Of a DNA stretch of 38,102 nt, positions 1 through 9,422 are shown piece after piece; the first letter of the stretch is position 1; the number at the start of each line of letters is the position of its first letter. Below the pieces are notes generated by a model. The model ran no database searches. It was given only the letters and a program-made list of their open reading frames with translations, and was not told where the DNA came from. The translations under genes and the position numbers were made by a program. Source of the DNA: Desulfuromonas sp. (GTDB lineage Bacteria > Desulfobacterota > Desulfuromonadia > Desulfuromonadales > Geopsychrobacteraceae); the NCBI GenBank assembly GCA_002868865.1, contig PKUC01000017.1, positions 1 to 38,102 on the forward strand. Direction: 5' to 3'.

Positions 1-98
1 ACGCCGGTGTCCTTGCAGAACGCCTGAACGATCGGCAGAAAAGCGTAGGTCGCCAATGCCGGTGCTTCATCAATTTCTGACCAGATAATCTTTGCCAT
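1..98 (-). CDS. icd: Isocitrate dehydrogenase, monomeric NADP type (5' end only)
   Basis: Only the first 32 codons are inside the window, and the gene runs off the left edge. The translation begins [18 protein letters not shown] and continues with FLPIVQAF. This matches the N-terminus of the roughly 740-residue monomeric NADP-isocitrate dehydrogenases, in which the DEAPALATY stretch is characteristic. The enzyme oxidatively decarboxylates isocitrate to 2-oxoglutarate in the TCA cycle. The ATG at 96-98 follows a good AGGAGAG ribosome-binding site. The upstream region carries its own promoter and a palindromic operator candidate. The family call rests on a short stretch, but the stretch is distinctive. 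Confidence 0.8.
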   Translation of the reverse strand, partial: MAKIIWSEIDEAPALATYAFLPIVQAFCKDTG

Positions 99-203
99 TC
101 TTTTCTCTCCTTATTAAAGAATATGTGCCTGTACTCGAGGAGGCTGAAAGACCTAGCCCCCAGAATGCCTCAACCAAAAATAATCTTTTATTATCAGTAA
201 CTT

Positions 204-238
204 AAAAAGAAAAAGAGGCTTCAAAGGACTCCTGAAGC
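204..238 (-). terminator. Hairpin plus T-run at the 5' end of the icd transcript
   Basis: GCTTCA (218-223) pairs with TGAAGC (233-238). On the minus strand the stem is followed by a T-rich run (217-204). The shape is that of an intrinsic terminator. It lies between the putative icd promoter and the icd start, so it may be an early terminator or attenuator, or a 5' stabilising hairpin. Confidence 0.45.
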
Positions 239-240
239 GC

Positions 241-274
241 TGTATACAGTATACAAACTGTCCACAGCTGTCAA
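241..274 (-). promoter_or_regulatory. Putative icd promoter with overlapping palindromic operator
   Basis: On the minus strand there is a perfect -35 TTGACA (274-269). It is followed at 17 nt by TACTGT (251-246), or at 15 nt by TATACT (253-248). The -10 region lies inside the perfect odd palindrome TGTATACAGTATACA (241-255), which has the form of a dimeric repressor site. The regulator is unknown; a GntR-type protein is one possibility. Between this site and the next gene upstream (275-482) there is only a terminator, a small hairpin (382-396) and an 8-bp inverted repeat (280-287 with 400-407). Confidence 0.5.
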
Positions 275-422
275 GCAATGTTGGTCCCCAAGAACGCCTG
301 ACATTCATTTTTCGCTATTCTCTGGCAGATAGTTTCGCAGACATTAAAACAGGTCACGAAACAGCCTATACACACAAACAACGCATTAACAATGCGGAAG
401 GACCAACCCCACAAAAAGAAAA

Positions 423-450
423 GCCCGTCTCAACAGAACGCGAGACGGGC
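423..450 (-). terminator. Intrinsic terminator after the LysM lipoprotein gene
   Basis: A 9-bp perfect stem pairs GCCCGTCTC (423-431) with GAGACGGGC (442-450). On the minus strand it is followed by TTTTCTTTTT. It sits about 30 bases after the stop of the LysM gene and ends the aspS-LysM transcript. Confidence 0.85.
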
Positions 451-482
451 AATTTCCCTTTTGCGGATGTACGATGCACAAC

Positions 483-1160
483 TTATTTAAACAGTGTCGA
501 AGCGCGCGCTTCGTCGCGCGCAGCCTCCTTCTCCTCTTCGGTTTTATCACGCGGAATCAGAAACACCTGTCCCGGAAATATCTGTCGAGGATCTTTAATC
601 TGATCCCTGTTTGCTTTATACACCAGCGGCCAAAGCAGCGGATCCGCGTATACCTCGGGCCGGCCAGCAATCGTCGACAGGGTCTCGCCCTCACCTACCT
701 GTATTTCATTCACGGGGCGGGGCACCTTCACGGCATCCTTGGATGGTAACTGCTGAGACACCGTTGCCTGTCGCATACGTTCCCGTTTGCGCTGCGCTTT
801 TAGTTCGGCTTCAGTCGACTCGCGTAACGCACGCTGGGCGCGTAATTCACGGAGCCGCTTCTGCTTGATATCGGAGGTAAGTGCCAAGGCCTCGAGTGAG
901 TACTGACGGGAAAGGCGCAACGACTCACGCGCTAGATCGGTGTCACCAGAGCGAATTTGTACTTCGGCATTTTTGAGCGTCATCAACGCCAGATCATATT
1001 CCTCTGCGGCCAGTCGTGACGCACCAGCGACATAGGCACGATCAACCAGAGCACGGGCAGGTGCCAGGTCGACCCTGGCCGTCGGCACACAGCCAAAGCA
1101 GAGCACGGCCACAACGGCAACGGCGCAGCTCTGCAACAGAACATAAATCGGATTAGCCAT
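483..1160 (-). CDS. DUF4398-like/LysM lipoprotein
   Basis: This is a predicted 225-residue envelope protein. A hydrophobic N-terminal segment ends in a lipobox-like L-C-F-G-C with the lipid-bearing Cys at residue 24. Next comes an alpha-helical region (about 40-140) rich in Ala, Leu, Glu and Arg that resembles DUF4398 helical-hairpin repeats. A LysM domain follows at about residues 153-203 (from IQVGEGETLSTIAG to FPGQVFLIP), which binds peptidoglycan-type glycans. A charged tail closes the protein. The gene lies 21 bases after aspS and is probably co-transcribed with it; it is followed by a strong terminator. The domain assignment is by motif reading. The exact function is unknown, but the architecture suggests a periplasmic cell-wall-associated protein. 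Confidence 0.8.
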   Translation of the reverse strand: MANPIYVLLQSCAVAVVAVLCFGCVPTARVDLAPARALVDRAYVAGASRLAAEEYDLALMTLKNAEVQIRSGDTDLARESLRLSRQYSLEALALTSDIKQKRLRELRAQRALRESTEAELKAQRKRERMRQATVSQQLPSKDAVKVPRPVNEIQVGEGETLSTIAGRPEVYADPLLWPLVYKANRDQIKDPRQIFPGQVFLIPRDKTEEEKEAARDEARASTLFK

Positions 1161-1181
1161 TAAAAACCCCGTCCAAACGAA

Positions 1182-2969
1182 TTACTTGGACTGGCGACGG
1201 AGACGGACACCCAATTCCTGCAGCTGCTTTTCATCCACCTCGTTGGGGGCTTCGGAAAGCAGGCAAGTCGCCTTCTGGGTTTTCGGAAAGGCAATCACGT
1301 CGCGGATCGAATCGGCTCCGGTCAGGATCATCATCAGCCGATCCAGTCCGAACGCAATCCCGCCGTGCGGGGGCGCACCGAAACTCAGGGCGTCGAGCAG
1401 GAACCCGAACTTCTCTCGCGCTTCCTGATCGTCGATACCCAGCAGGCTGAACATTCTGCTCTGAACCGACTGATCGTGAATACGGATACTGCCGCCACCA
1501 ACCTCGGAACCGTTCAGCACCAGGTCGTAAGCCTGTGCACGAGCCTTGCCCGGCTCGGTATCGAGCAGCGGGATATCCTCTTCGAGAGGGGCGGTAAAAG
1601 GGTGATGGACGGCGACATGACGTTTTGCCTCGTCGTCCCACTCCAGCAGCGGGAAGTCCGTCACCCAGGCAAACTGGTAGTTCTCTTTGTCCGCGAGGCC
1701 CAGTTTTTGCCCAAGGTGGGCACGCAGTCGGCCAAGGGCTTCATTGGTAATCCGCGCGTTATCAGCGACGAATAGCAACAGGTCGCCAACTTCGGCACCG
1801 AGAGCCTGATTCAGCGCCGCCAGTTCATCATCATTAAAGAACTTGGCAATCGGAGACTGCCAGCCCTCTTCGGTCATCTTGACCCAGGCCAAGCCCTTCG
1901 CACCGTAGATCTTGACGAAATCGGTCAGATCGTCCAACTCTTTGCGAGAGAAGGTCGCTCCGGATTTCACGTTCAGCGCCTTCACCAGGCCGCCCTTGTC
2001 AGCAACATCGGCAAACACTTTAAAGCCACAGTCCTTAACGATCTCGGTCAACGATACCAGTTCCATATCGAAACGCAGATCCGGATTGTCGACACCGAAC
2101 CGGTTGAGCGCCTCGGCGTAAGTCAGACGAGGCATCGGCAGGGTCAGCTCAACACCTAACGCCTCCTGGAAGATCTTGGCAATCAGCCCCTCCATCACCG
2201 ACATCACCGTCTCGCGATCGACGAAGCTCAGCTCACAATCGATCTGGGTAAACTCGGGCTGGCGATCGGCACGCAGGTCCTCATCGCGAAAACATTTCAC
2301 GATCTGAAAATAACGATCAAAACCGGACACCATCAGCAACTGTTTGAAGAGCTGTGGGGACTGAGGCAGAGCATAAAAATTCCCCGGGTTCACACGGCTG
2401 GGGACCAGATAATCTCGCGCGCCTTCAGGTGTACTCTTGGTCAGCACCGGGGTCTCGATCTCAACGAAACCGTTATCATCCAGATAGTTCCGTACGGTCT
2501 TCGCTACCAGGTGGCGCATCAGCATATTGTTTTGCAGCGCAGGACGACGCAGGTCCAGAAAGCGATATTTCAGACGGATATTCTCCGCAACCTCGGTATG
2601 CTCATCGAGCATGAAGGGGGGGGTCTCAGCCCGATTCAAAATTTTCAGTTCGTTGACCTCGATTTCGACCTCACCGGTTTTCATCTTCGGGTTGATGGTC
2701 CCTTCCGGTCGAGGAGAAACCTTGCCGCGAGCCGCGATGACAAACTCGTTGCGGATCTGCTCCGCTTTTTTGTGTGCGAGCGGATCACGGTCCGGATCGA
2801 GCGCCAACTGAACAACCCCTTCACGATCACGCAGGTCGATAAAAATCAAACCGCCATGGTCACGTCGGCGTTGCACCCATCCCATCAGACAGACGTCTTC
2901 GCCCATCTCGGCCGCAGTCAGAGCACCACAGAGATGCGATCTTTTCCAGTTTCCCAGCATATCGTTCAA
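1182..2969 (-). CDS. aspS: Aspartyl-tRNA synthetase (bacterial type, probably non-discriminating)
   Basis: This class II synthetase charges tRNA-Asp with aspartate in the cytoplasm. The 595-residue length is normal for the bacterial family. An N-terminal OB-fold anticodon-binding domain spans about 1-110. Class II motif 2 is at about 227-244 ([15 protein letters not shown]), followed by an inserted GAD domain, and motif 3 is near the C-terminus ([11 protein letters not shown]). The start is a TTG at 2967-2969, placed 6 nt after a GGAGG; the next ATG (2958-2960) is too far from it. The anticodon-domain sequence RRRDHGG has His where the discriminating E. coli enzyme has Leu. That His is a known determinant of relaxed specificity in Pseudomonas AspRS, so this enzyme may also form Asp-tRNA-Asn for GatCAB (inference). 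Confidence 0.97.
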   Translation of the reverse strand: MNDMLGNWKRSHLCGALTAAEMGEDVCLMGWVQRRRDHGGLIFIDLRDREGVVQLALDPDRDPLAHKKAEQIRNEFVIAARGKVSPRPEGTINPKMKTGEVEIEVNELKILNRAETPPFMLDEHTEVAENIRLKYRFLDLRRPALQNNMLMRHLVAKTVRNYLDDNGFVEIETPVLTKSTPEGARDYLVPSRVNPGNFYALPQSPQLFKQLLMVSGFDRYFQIVKCFRDEDLRADRQPEFTQIDCELSFVDRETVMSVMEGLIAKIFQEALGVELTLPMPRLTYAEALNRFGVDNPDLRFDMELVSLTEIVKDCGFKVFADVADKGGLVKALNVKSGATFSRKELDDLTDFVKIYGAKGLAWVKMTEEGWQSPIAKFFNDDELAALNQALGAEVGDLLLFVADNARITNEALGRLRAHLGQKLGLADKENYQFAWVTDFPLLEWDDEAKRHVAVHHPFTAPLEEDIPLLDTEPGKARAQAYDLVLNGSEVGGGSIRIHDQSVQSRMFSLLGIDDQEAREKFGFLLDALSFGAPPHGGIAFGLDRLMMILTGADSIRDVIAFPKTQKATCLLSEAPNEVDEKQLQELGVRLRRQSK

Positions 2970-3087
2970 AACAAACCTCCATCGGCCCTTCTGACCGTGT
3001 ATTGGTGTATCGACAAAAAGAGTGAATTATAAAGAAGCGACCCGTCAGGTCAAGTAGAAGCCGCGTGAAAATCGATCTCAGGGACGA

Positions 3088-3115
3088 TCCCGCCGTTGAA
3101 ACAAATCCGGCGGGA
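3088..3115 (-). other. Hairpin between hisS and aspS
   Basis: TCCCGCCG (3088-3095) and CGGCGGGA (3108-3115) form a perfect 8-bp stem with a 12-nt loop, just after the hisS stop. No T-run follows on the minus strand, so it does not look like a simple intrinsic terminator. It may be an RNA-processing or pausing element in a hisS-aspS transcript. Confidence 0.4.
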
Positions 3116-3117
3116 GA

Positions 3118-4368
3118 TTATCTCCGCGCTGAGAGCTCTTCAACCAGTGAATCGAGCGCGATCTGATCCTGCGTGCTCTGATCCATATCCTTGAGTTCGG
3201 CCCTTCCAGACTGCAGTTCGCTTTCCCCCATAATCACGGTAAAGCGGCTCTTCAGTTTATTGGCGCGGCGCATCTGCGCCTTGAGGCTCTTCCCCTGATA
3301 GTCCATCTCGGCGCGGAATCCATTGCGCTGCAACTCGGTCATCAGCACGAACGCCTTCTGCGCGGCTTCTTCGCCCAGCGCCGCCAGAAATAGATCCGGG
3401 CGGGCGGTCTGCGCCTGAGCGTCATCTTTCATCAAAACCAGGCGTTCCAGGCCGATGGCAAAGCCGATCCCCGGCAGAGACGGTCCACCCAGACTTTCTA
3501 CCAGGCCATCGTACCGCCCTCCGGCGGCGACAGCATTTTGTGAACCCAATTGATCCGTGACCAGCTCGAAGGTCGTCCGCACATAGTAGTCAAGCCCTCT
3601 GACCATCCGCTCGTTGACGCTGAACGGCACCGCCAGCTCATCCAGCAGGCTCTGTACCTGAGCGAAATGCTCGTCACATTCGCCACAGAGGTGCTCCAGT
3701 ACCGATGGCGCATCAAGGGTCGCCTCTTTACAGCCTGAAGCTTTACAGTCGAGCACCCGCAGGGGATTGGTGGTATAGCGGCGCTGACACTCGTTACAGA
3801 GCGACACGAGGCGTGCTTCGAGATAGTCAATCAACGCTTGACGGTATGTGGGACGGCAGGCCGGACAGCCGAGAGAATTGATCTGCAGGGCGACCGATGA
3901 AATTCCGATATCCTGAAAATAATGATGCAACATCGCCAGAACCTGTGCATCGATCTTCGGATCTTCCACACCGATCACCTCGGCACCGATCTGGTGAAAC
4001 TGACGATAGCGTCCCTTCTGCGGACGCTCGTAGCGAAACATCGGGCCCATATAATATAGCTTTGAGACCGGATCGAGGGTATTGAGGCGATTCTGGATAA
4101 ATGAGCGCATGACCGGCGCAGTCCCTTCGGGACGCAGGGTCAACGAGTTGTCGCTCTTATCATTAAAGGTGTACATCTCCTTTTCGACGATGTCGGTCGT
4201 CTCCCCGATCGACCGGCAGAAGAGCTCGGTCTTTTCAACAATCGGAGTGCGAATCTCAGAAAAACCGAAAGCCCCGAACACCTCACGAGCCCGACGTTCA
4301 AGAAATTGCCAGGTCTCAACCTGCCCCGGCAAGACATCGTTCATCCCCTTAATTGCAGTGATACTCAC
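3118..4368 (-). CDS. hisS: Histidyl-tRNA synthetase
   Basis: This class II synthetase charges tRNA-His. The protein has 416 residues from the chosen start, within the usual 410-425. Recognisable elements in order are ITAIKGMNDVLPG at the N-terminus, RPEGTAPVMRSF, motif 2 (MGPMFRYERPQKGRYRQF), the HisA histidine-binding motif RGLDYYVRTTFE, and motif 3 (GIGFAIGLERLV) before the C-terminal anticodon-binding domain. Several CxxC pairs lie in the insertion domain (CPAC, CNEC, CGEC). I chose the GTG at 4366-4368, which follows an AAGGA at normal spacing. The open frame continues to 4431, but that extension runs through the terminator of the neighbouring regulator gene. The gene precedes aspS by about 150 bases. 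Confidence 0.97.
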   Translation of the reverse strand: MSITAIKGMNDVLPGQVETWQFLERRAREVFGAFGFSEIRTPIVEKTELFCRSIGETTDIVEKEMYTFNDKSDNSLTLRPEGTAPVMRSFIQNRLNTLDPVSKLYYMGPMFRYERPQKGRYRQFHQIGAEVIGVEDPKIDAQVLAMLHHYFQDIGISSVALQINSLGCPACRPTYRQALIDYLEARLVSLCNECQRRYTTNPLRVLDCKASGCKEATLDAPSVLEHLCGECDEHFAQVQSLLDELAVPFSVNERMVRGLDYYVRTTFELVTDQLGSQNAVAAGGRYDGLVESLGGPSLPGIGFAIGLERLVLMKDDAQAQTARPDLFLAALGEEAAQKAFVLMTELQRNGFRAEMDYQGKSLKAQMRRANKLKSRFTVIMGESELQSGRAELKDMDQSTQDQIALDSLVEELSARR

Positions 4369-4410
4369 GTCGTACGTCCTTTGCACTGCCCGACTTGGCA
4401 CATCGGACAT

Positions 4411-4439
4411 GAAAAAAACAAGGGCGTTCATGCCCTTGT
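4411..4439 (-). terminator. Intrinsic terminator after the GGDEF regulator gene
   Basis: ACAAGGGC (4418-4425) and GCCCTTGT (4432-4439) form an 8-bp stem with a 6-nt loop. On the minus strand the stem is followed by TTTTTTT. It separates the regulator gene from hisS, which therefore needs its own promoter or read-through. Confidence 0.85.
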
Positions 4440-4489
4440 CTAATGATGATCAGTGTCTACACTCAGCCCCCTCAGGCGACGCGCTTAGC

Positions 4490-5863
4490 TCACCCCTTAT
4501 CGATTTCTGTCACACCACGGATGACATTCCGCACCCGCTTGCCAGCATACATAGCCTGATCAGCAAGATCGAGCAGCTGTTTCTGGTTGGTCGCGTCCGA
4601 TGGGAATGTGGCGTACCCGGCGGTGACGGTCAAGTGACAGGGGGTATTCATATCCTGCAGAAACACATGCGTATCGATCACCTTGCGGATCCGCTCGGCA
4701 ATCGCCCTGGCCGTATTCGCGTCAGCATCGACCAGAATCGCTGCAAACTCATCGCCGCCGAAGCGGAACAGGGTATCGACTTCGCGCACGCACTGACGCA
4801 GCAGCACCCCGACCTCACGCAGAGCGGCGCTACCACACATGTGACCGTGGTTGTCATTGACCCCCTTAAAATGGTCCAGATCGAGAAACAGCAGGGAAAA
4901 CTGCAGCCCGTAGCGCAGCGATCGGCGCACCTCATGATCGAGCGCCATCTGCAGATAACGGTGATTGTAGAGTCCGGTCAGATCATCAGTGTGCATCAGA
5001 TCCTGGGCACTCTGGTAGCGACAGGCGTTGTTAAAGCTGATGACAATCTGCTCGGACAGATAATGAACCGCGTCGCAGGTGCTGCCCTTAAAAGAGCTCA
5101 AGCGGGGCGCGTTCATGACCACAATTCCACCCCGCAGTTCATCGTCAACCTTCAGAGGCAGCAAACCGATGGCACTGAACGACATCGCCGCGGATGAGAA
5201 GTGCTCACACTGCGCTCCGGACAGCCGGGTAAAGCCCACGGTCGATTCAAAAAGATCAAACAACTGCTCCGGCAAATCCCGGGCCTGCACCGACTCGATC
5301 CCCACCAGACCGTGAAAAACGGGGCCGCTGCTCTGATCGAGCAAAAAGCCGAAACCGGTTCCGCCGCCCAGTTCAGCGAGTAAGCGCTCGAGGGCCTGAG
5401 GCAAAAGAAGTTCAAGGTCGATCAGCGAAGCGAGATCTTGACCGGACTGAAAAAGCTGGATCTGACTCTTTAGCTGCTGGTTTTCATCGAGAAGACGGCG
5501 CTGATCGATACAGTTGCGCACCAGGTGGCGCAGCTCCCCGACATCAAAAGGCTTTAGCAGATAATCGTGAGCACCGTTTTTGAGCGCAGCAATCGCAGTT
5601 TCGATGCTGGCGTGACCGGTCATCAGGATAACCTCAGGAGAATTGAGCATTGACCGGGCGGCTTTCAACACCGCCAACCCGTCTTTCGCTGGCATCACCA
5701 TGTCGGTCAGGACAAGATCGATCCCCCCTTCGGCAATACGCTGTATCGCGGTTTCACCGTCTTCGCAGACATCGACGCGATAACCGTCTTCCGACAACTG
5801 TTCACGGTAAAGCTCGCGAAAAAACAACTCATCATCGACAATGAGAATATTGGCCTGTTTCAT
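4490..5863 (-). CDS. Response regulator with REC, GAF-like and GGDEF domains (diguanylate cyclase)
   Basis: The protein has 457 residues. A receiver domain occupies about 4-118, with the acidic pair D10/D11, phospho-acceptor D54 (LTDMVMP), T82 and K104 all present. A short helical linker (about 120-140) leads to a GAF-like sensory region (about 145-285) and a GGDEF domain (about 290-457). The GGDEF signature FGGDEF is at 368-373. The inhibitory-site motif RxxD (R360-D363) lies just upstream, so c-di-GMP feedback inhibition is expected. The likely job is phosphorylation-controlled synthesis of c-di-GMP. No partner histidine kinase is next to it. It lies 55 bases after comEC and is followed by a terminator. 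Confidence 0.95.
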   Translation of the reverse strand: MKQANILIVDDELFFRELYREQLSEDGYRVDVCEDGETAIQRIAEGGIDLVLTDMVMPAKDGLAVLKAARSMLNSPEVILMTGHASIETAIAALKNGAHDYLLKPFDVGELRHLVRNCIDQRRLLDENQQLKSQIQLFQSGQDLASLIDLELLLPQALERLLAELGGGTGFGFLLDQSSGPVFHGLVGIESVQARDLPEQLFDLFESTVGFTRLSGAQCEHFSSAAMSFSAIGLLPLKVDDELRGGIVVMNAPRLSSFKGSTCDAVHYLSEQIVISFNNACRYQSAQDLMHTDDLTGLYNHRYLQMALDHEVRRSLRYGLQFSLLFLDLDHFKGVNDNHGHMCGSAALREVGVLLRQCVREVDTLFRFGGDEFAAILVDADANTARAIAERIRKVIDTHVFLQDMNTPCHLTVTAGYATFPSDATNQKQLLDLADQAMYAGKRVRNVIRGVTEIDKG

Positions 5864-5918
5864 AAAAACAATAAACTCCCGTAAGTAGGAGAATTTTTAG
5901 CAGGACCGGTGATAACTG

Positions 5919-8282
5919 TCAACGGAAAAGCCCGTTTTCCCAGTGCTTCACCTCCCACCCGAAACCGCTGCTCACAAAGCGCAAGGTACCGTCCAGATCG
6001 GTACGATACAGCTGCCCGCCCGACCGATCGACCAGTGCGGAAACAGTGCTTGACGGCAAGCGATAGCGATTCCGGTAGCCGACCGACACCAGAGCATGGG
6101 CGGGGCTGTAAGCTTCTATCAGTTGCTGCGCACCGGAATGACGACTGCCGTGATGAGGTATTTTCAACAACGACACCAACGCTGGCCGACCCGTAGAGAG
6201 CAGTTCGGCGGTCGAAGTCTGTTCGAGATCACCGGTCAACAGCACGCTCTCTTGTCCCAGCGAAGCGGAGACGACAACTGAGCGATCGTTCTCAGCCCGC
6301 CCTTCACGTCGGGGGACAAAAACAGCAAGTTCCACGCTGCCCCACCCCGGCAAATCCGTCCAACCATGGAAAAACTGACGAACAGGGATGTTCCGTACCG
6401 TCAGCACCTGCCGTAGCGCTGCAGTCACATCATCAAGTGATCCCGCGTACCAGAACTGTCCGACCGAAAACTTATCAAGAAGATAGACGAGCCCCTTGCT
6501 ATGATCAGGGTGGTTATGGGTCAACAGAACCGCATCAAGCCGATCGACGTCCAAAGCCCCCAGCGCCGGAGCCAACAGACGCTCACCAACATCAAAGCTG
6601 TCACCGTAAAGGCCGCCGCCATCAACCAGAATATGCCGTGAATCATCAAACGAAATCAGTATCGATTCCCCCTGACCGACTGAGAAAGCGGTCAGTGAGA
6701 GCCTCGTCCCTCCCCGGAGCGGAACAGAAACCAGAGCCAGCAACAGTAGCATGGCAGCGGCGCGATAACCGCGTCGGAGCGGCACAAAGAGTAGAAACAC
6801 CCCGATCGCGACCGCCAACCACTCGCCGCGACTGAAGTAAATGGTCATGGCCCCCAGGCCCGACAGGGATGCCACCCAATCCGTAGCACGGAGGACAAAC
6901 TCCAGAACCAGTGAACAGCCAAGAAATAAAAATGTCGCAACCGCAGGAAAAACCGACGAGGTCGCTACCCCCAGCAGACCCAGCGGAACCGCCAGGAAAG
7001 TGACCGGAGGGATCGCAATGAGATTATTCAGCAGACCCGCTAGCGAAATCTGATGAAAATGAAGAAGAACAAGCGGAGTCGTCGCCGTAATCGCCGCCAG
7101 AGACACCACCAGTAACTGCGCACCCTTTTTTATCGGCCACCACGTAGATCCGCCGATATTCTGCCAGTACCGCCTCCAACTGATAATACCGAACGCACCG
7201 GCAAAGGAGAGTTGAAACGACGCCTGCCACAACGCCAAAGGTTCCAGCAGGAGAAAAATCAGGGCAATTGACGCCAGCAGAATTGGCGGTGCAACCTGGC
7301 GACGACTGAGTAGAAAAACAGCCACACAGAGACAGGCGGCAAAAGCCCTGCGGGTCGACAACGCATCACCGGTTAACAGCAGATAGCCAAACAGCACCGG
7401 CAAAAGAACAATAGGCAACACCCGCCGGGGTGGTTTCCACAGCAGCAGATGACGACTTTGCCGATAGAGGGGCAAAAGCAATCGATAGAGAAAAAGGGCC
7501 AACAGGCCAAGATGAAGTCCGGAAATGGCAAACAGGTGAGCCACGCCGGAGGCCGCTAACCGGCGACGCTGGTCAACCTCCAGCGCGCCCCGCTCACCGA
7601 GCGTCAGGGCGCGCACAAAGGGTGCCATCGCACCCTCTACGGAGCGTTCAATCAGGATCGAGCAGGCGTGTCTCCACCGGGCAATCGATCTGAGAAGGCC
7701 CGGCGCGCCGTCGGCATAGACGACCAGTGCAGAGCGATCGGGCAGATATGCGGTTGTCCAGATGCCGGAATAGGCCAGATGACGGGGCATATCAAACTCG
7801 CCGGGGGTTCCAAACGATCGGGTCCGGCGTAATCTGCTGCGGAATCGGATACGATCACCCGGCAGCAGACCGGCAGCGTCATCCGCCAGATAGAGCCGGA
7901 CGTGGCCCGTCACCTGAGCGAAGATGCCCCGTTCACCGACCTTCTGCGCAGCGAAATCGATACGGCTCCGATCACGGCCGGATGCCTGGACCCGGATCAC
8001 AGTCCCTTCGACAACTACGGGATCGGAACCAGCATAGCGATCGATCCGAGATAGATCCTGGGGAGGGGAAAGCAGCAAAACCGCACGAGTCAAGGCGATG
8101 GAGAACAGAAGCATCACCAGCAGCACCGTGCCGGGAATGCGCCGTTGCCTGAAGAACAGCCACAGCGGCAGAAGAGCGAAGGGGATCAACCAGAAGCGCT
8201 GTGGAAGCGCTTCAACGTCGATAAACGGGCCGACCAGCAGGCCGGCCACATAGGCAACCAGAATACCGATAACCGGTTGCAC
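5919..8282 (-). CDS. comEC: ComEC/Rec2-family DNA uptake channel protein
   Basis: This 787-residue inner-membrane protein moves single-stranded DNA into the cytoplasm during natural transformation. It has N-terminal membrane segments (about 1-75), a DUF4131/OB-like soluble region (about 80-200), and a multi-pass competence domain with the classic ASGVAHLFAISGLHLGL motif (about 244-260). A C-terminal metallo-beta-lactamase domain starts at about 515 and carries the LTHNHPDHSKG metal-binding motif. The start is a GTG at 8280-8282 directly after AAAGGAGGGG. The gene lies 29 bases downstream of fbp and looks co-transcribed. It looks intact, so the host may be transformable if type IV pilus genes exist elsewhere. 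Confidence 0.96.
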   Translation of the reverse strand: MQPVIGILVAYVAGLLVGPFIDVEALPQRFWLIPFALLPLWLFFRQRRIPGTVLLVMLLFSIALTRAVLLLSPPQDLSRIDRYAGSDPVVVEGTVIRVQASGRDRSRIDFAAQKVGERGIFAQVTGHVRLYLADDAAGLLPGDRIRFRSRLRRTRSFGTPGEFDMPRHLAYSGIWTTAYLPDRSALVVYADGAPGLLRSIARWRHACSILIERSVEGAMAPFVRALTLGERGALEVDQRRRLAASGVAHLFAISGLHLGLLALFLYRLLLPLYRQSRHLLLWKPPRRVLPIVLLPVLFGYLLLTGDALSTRRAFAACLCVAVFLLSRRQVAPPILLASIALIFLLLEPLALWQASFQLSFAGAFGIISWRRYWQNIGGSTWWPIKKGAQLLVVSLAAITATTPLVLLHFHQISLAGLLNNLIAIPPVTFLAVPLGLLGVATSSVFPAVATFLFLGCSLVLEFVLRATDWVASLSGLGAMTIYFSRGEWLAVAIGVFLLFVPLRRGYRAAAMLLLLALVSVPLRGGTRLSLTAFSVGQGESILISFDDSRHILVDGGGLYGDSFDVGERLLAPALGALDVDRLDAVLLTHNHPDHSKGLVYLLDKFSVGQFWYAGSLDDVTAALRQVLTVRNIPVRQFFHGWTDLPGWGSVELAVFVPRREGRAENDRSVVVSASLGQESVLLTGDLEQTSTAELLSTGRPALVSLLKIPHHGSRHSGAQQLIEAYSPAHALVSVGYRNRYRLPSSTVSALVDRSGGQLYRTDLDGTLRFVSSGFGWEVKHWENGLFR

Positions 8283-8311
8283 ACCCCCTCCTTTGTAGAA
8301 TCCGGCTGGCG

Positions 8312-9283
8312 CTACCCCGCTGCCGCCTTCTGAGATTGCTTGGTCTCCATATCACGGATAAACTTCTCCGCCAGCGCGACATCCGCCTTGCTGCCGATGA
8401 AAACCGGCGCACGCTCATGGATATGCTCGGGGACAAGGTCGAGAATCGGCCCATGACCGGTAGACGCTGCACCACCGGCCTGTTCTACCAGATATGCCAT
8501 CGGACTCAATTCGAACAACAGCCGCAGTTTCCCTTTGGGTTTCTGCTGCAAATGGGGATAGAAGAAGATCCCCTGCCCTTTTAGCAGAATCTGATTGATA
8601 TCGGGAACAAAGCCACCGCTGTAACGCAACTTGACACCGCGCTGTTCAAGCTGCTGGACAAAAGCCTCAGTGCCTGGAGTATAGAGATTACGCTGCCCCC
8701 CCGGTGAGTACAGACTTCCTTGCGGACAGATCTGGATATTCTCCTGCACCAGATTGTATTCCATCAGGTGGTTCATGCTGAATTCATGAACACCGTTGCC
8801 GGTGCTGTAAACCAGCGTGGTCCGCGGTCCATAAAGGATGTACATGGCCGCGACCTGATTGCGACCGGACTGCAGCAGATCACACCCGGAAAAAATAGAG
8901 ATAATGGTCCCAACCGCAAGGTTGACATCAACCAGCGATGACCCATCGAGAGGATCGTAAGCAACCGAGTATTTACCTTCACAATCGGGTGAGATCGGAA
9001 TGATCTCATCCTCTTCCTCGGACATCATATTGGCGACGACACGCGAATGATCGAGTCGCTTACGCAGAATCCGATCCGCCAGAACATCGAGCGCCAGTTG
9101 CTGCTCACCGTAAAGGTTCGATGTCCCTGCCACCCCGAGATCGCCGGTTCGGATCGAGTTGATGATATACTTGGAGGCCTCGGCGATCTCGCAGATCAAG
9201 TGGACGAGATTATCTTCAACATCACTCTCGCGCAGATGACGACGCAGATCTATCTGAAATTTTGATTTGCCGGGTTCAGCCAT
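8312..9283 (-). CDS. fbp: Fructose-1,6-bisphosphatase class I
   Basis: This enzyme hydrolyses fructose-1,6-bisphosphate to fructose-6-phosphate in gluconeogenesis. Its 323 residues fit class I enzymes. The metal-binding signatures are present: the acidic SEEEDE cluster (about 88-93) and the AYDPLDGSS motif (D110 and D113). The later catalytic region LSPMAYLVEQAGG is also there. The ATG at 9281-9283 follows AAGGGG. The gene heads a minus-strand run with comEC. Its promoter must lie in the 213-base divergent region shared with the coiled-coil gene at 9497. Confidence 0.97.
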   Translation of the reverse strand: MAEPGKSKFQIDLRRHLRESDVEDNLVHLICEIAEASKYIINSIRTGDLGVAGTSNLYGEQQLALDVLADRILRKRLDHSRVVANMMSEEEDEIIPISPDCEGKYSVAYDPLDGSSLVDVNLAVGTIISIFSGCDLLQSGRNQVAAMYILYGPRTTLVYSTGNGVHEFSMNHLMEYNLVQENIQICPQGSLYSPGGQRNLYTPGTEAFVQQLEQRGVKLRYSGGFVPDINQILLKGQGIFFYPHLQQKPKGKLRLLFELSPMAYLVEQAGGAASTGHGPILDLVPEHIHERAPVFIGSKADVALAEKFIRDMETKQSQKAAAG

Positions 9284-9422
9284 CGGTTAACAACCCCTTT
9301 TCAGTAATTAGGCGATTCGAATATATAAATAGATAAAAGACATCAGTATGGAGGATAATTACTTTTCAGTGTGCCCTTATAACCCAGATCCTTCGGCGCA
9401 GCAAGCCTCGACTGAGACGCGC

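Noticed and set aside
4369-4431. Longer N-terminus for hisS
   Set aside because: The extension lies over the terminator hairpin of the upstream gene and has no family sequence; the GTG at 4366-4368 has a good ribosome-binding site.
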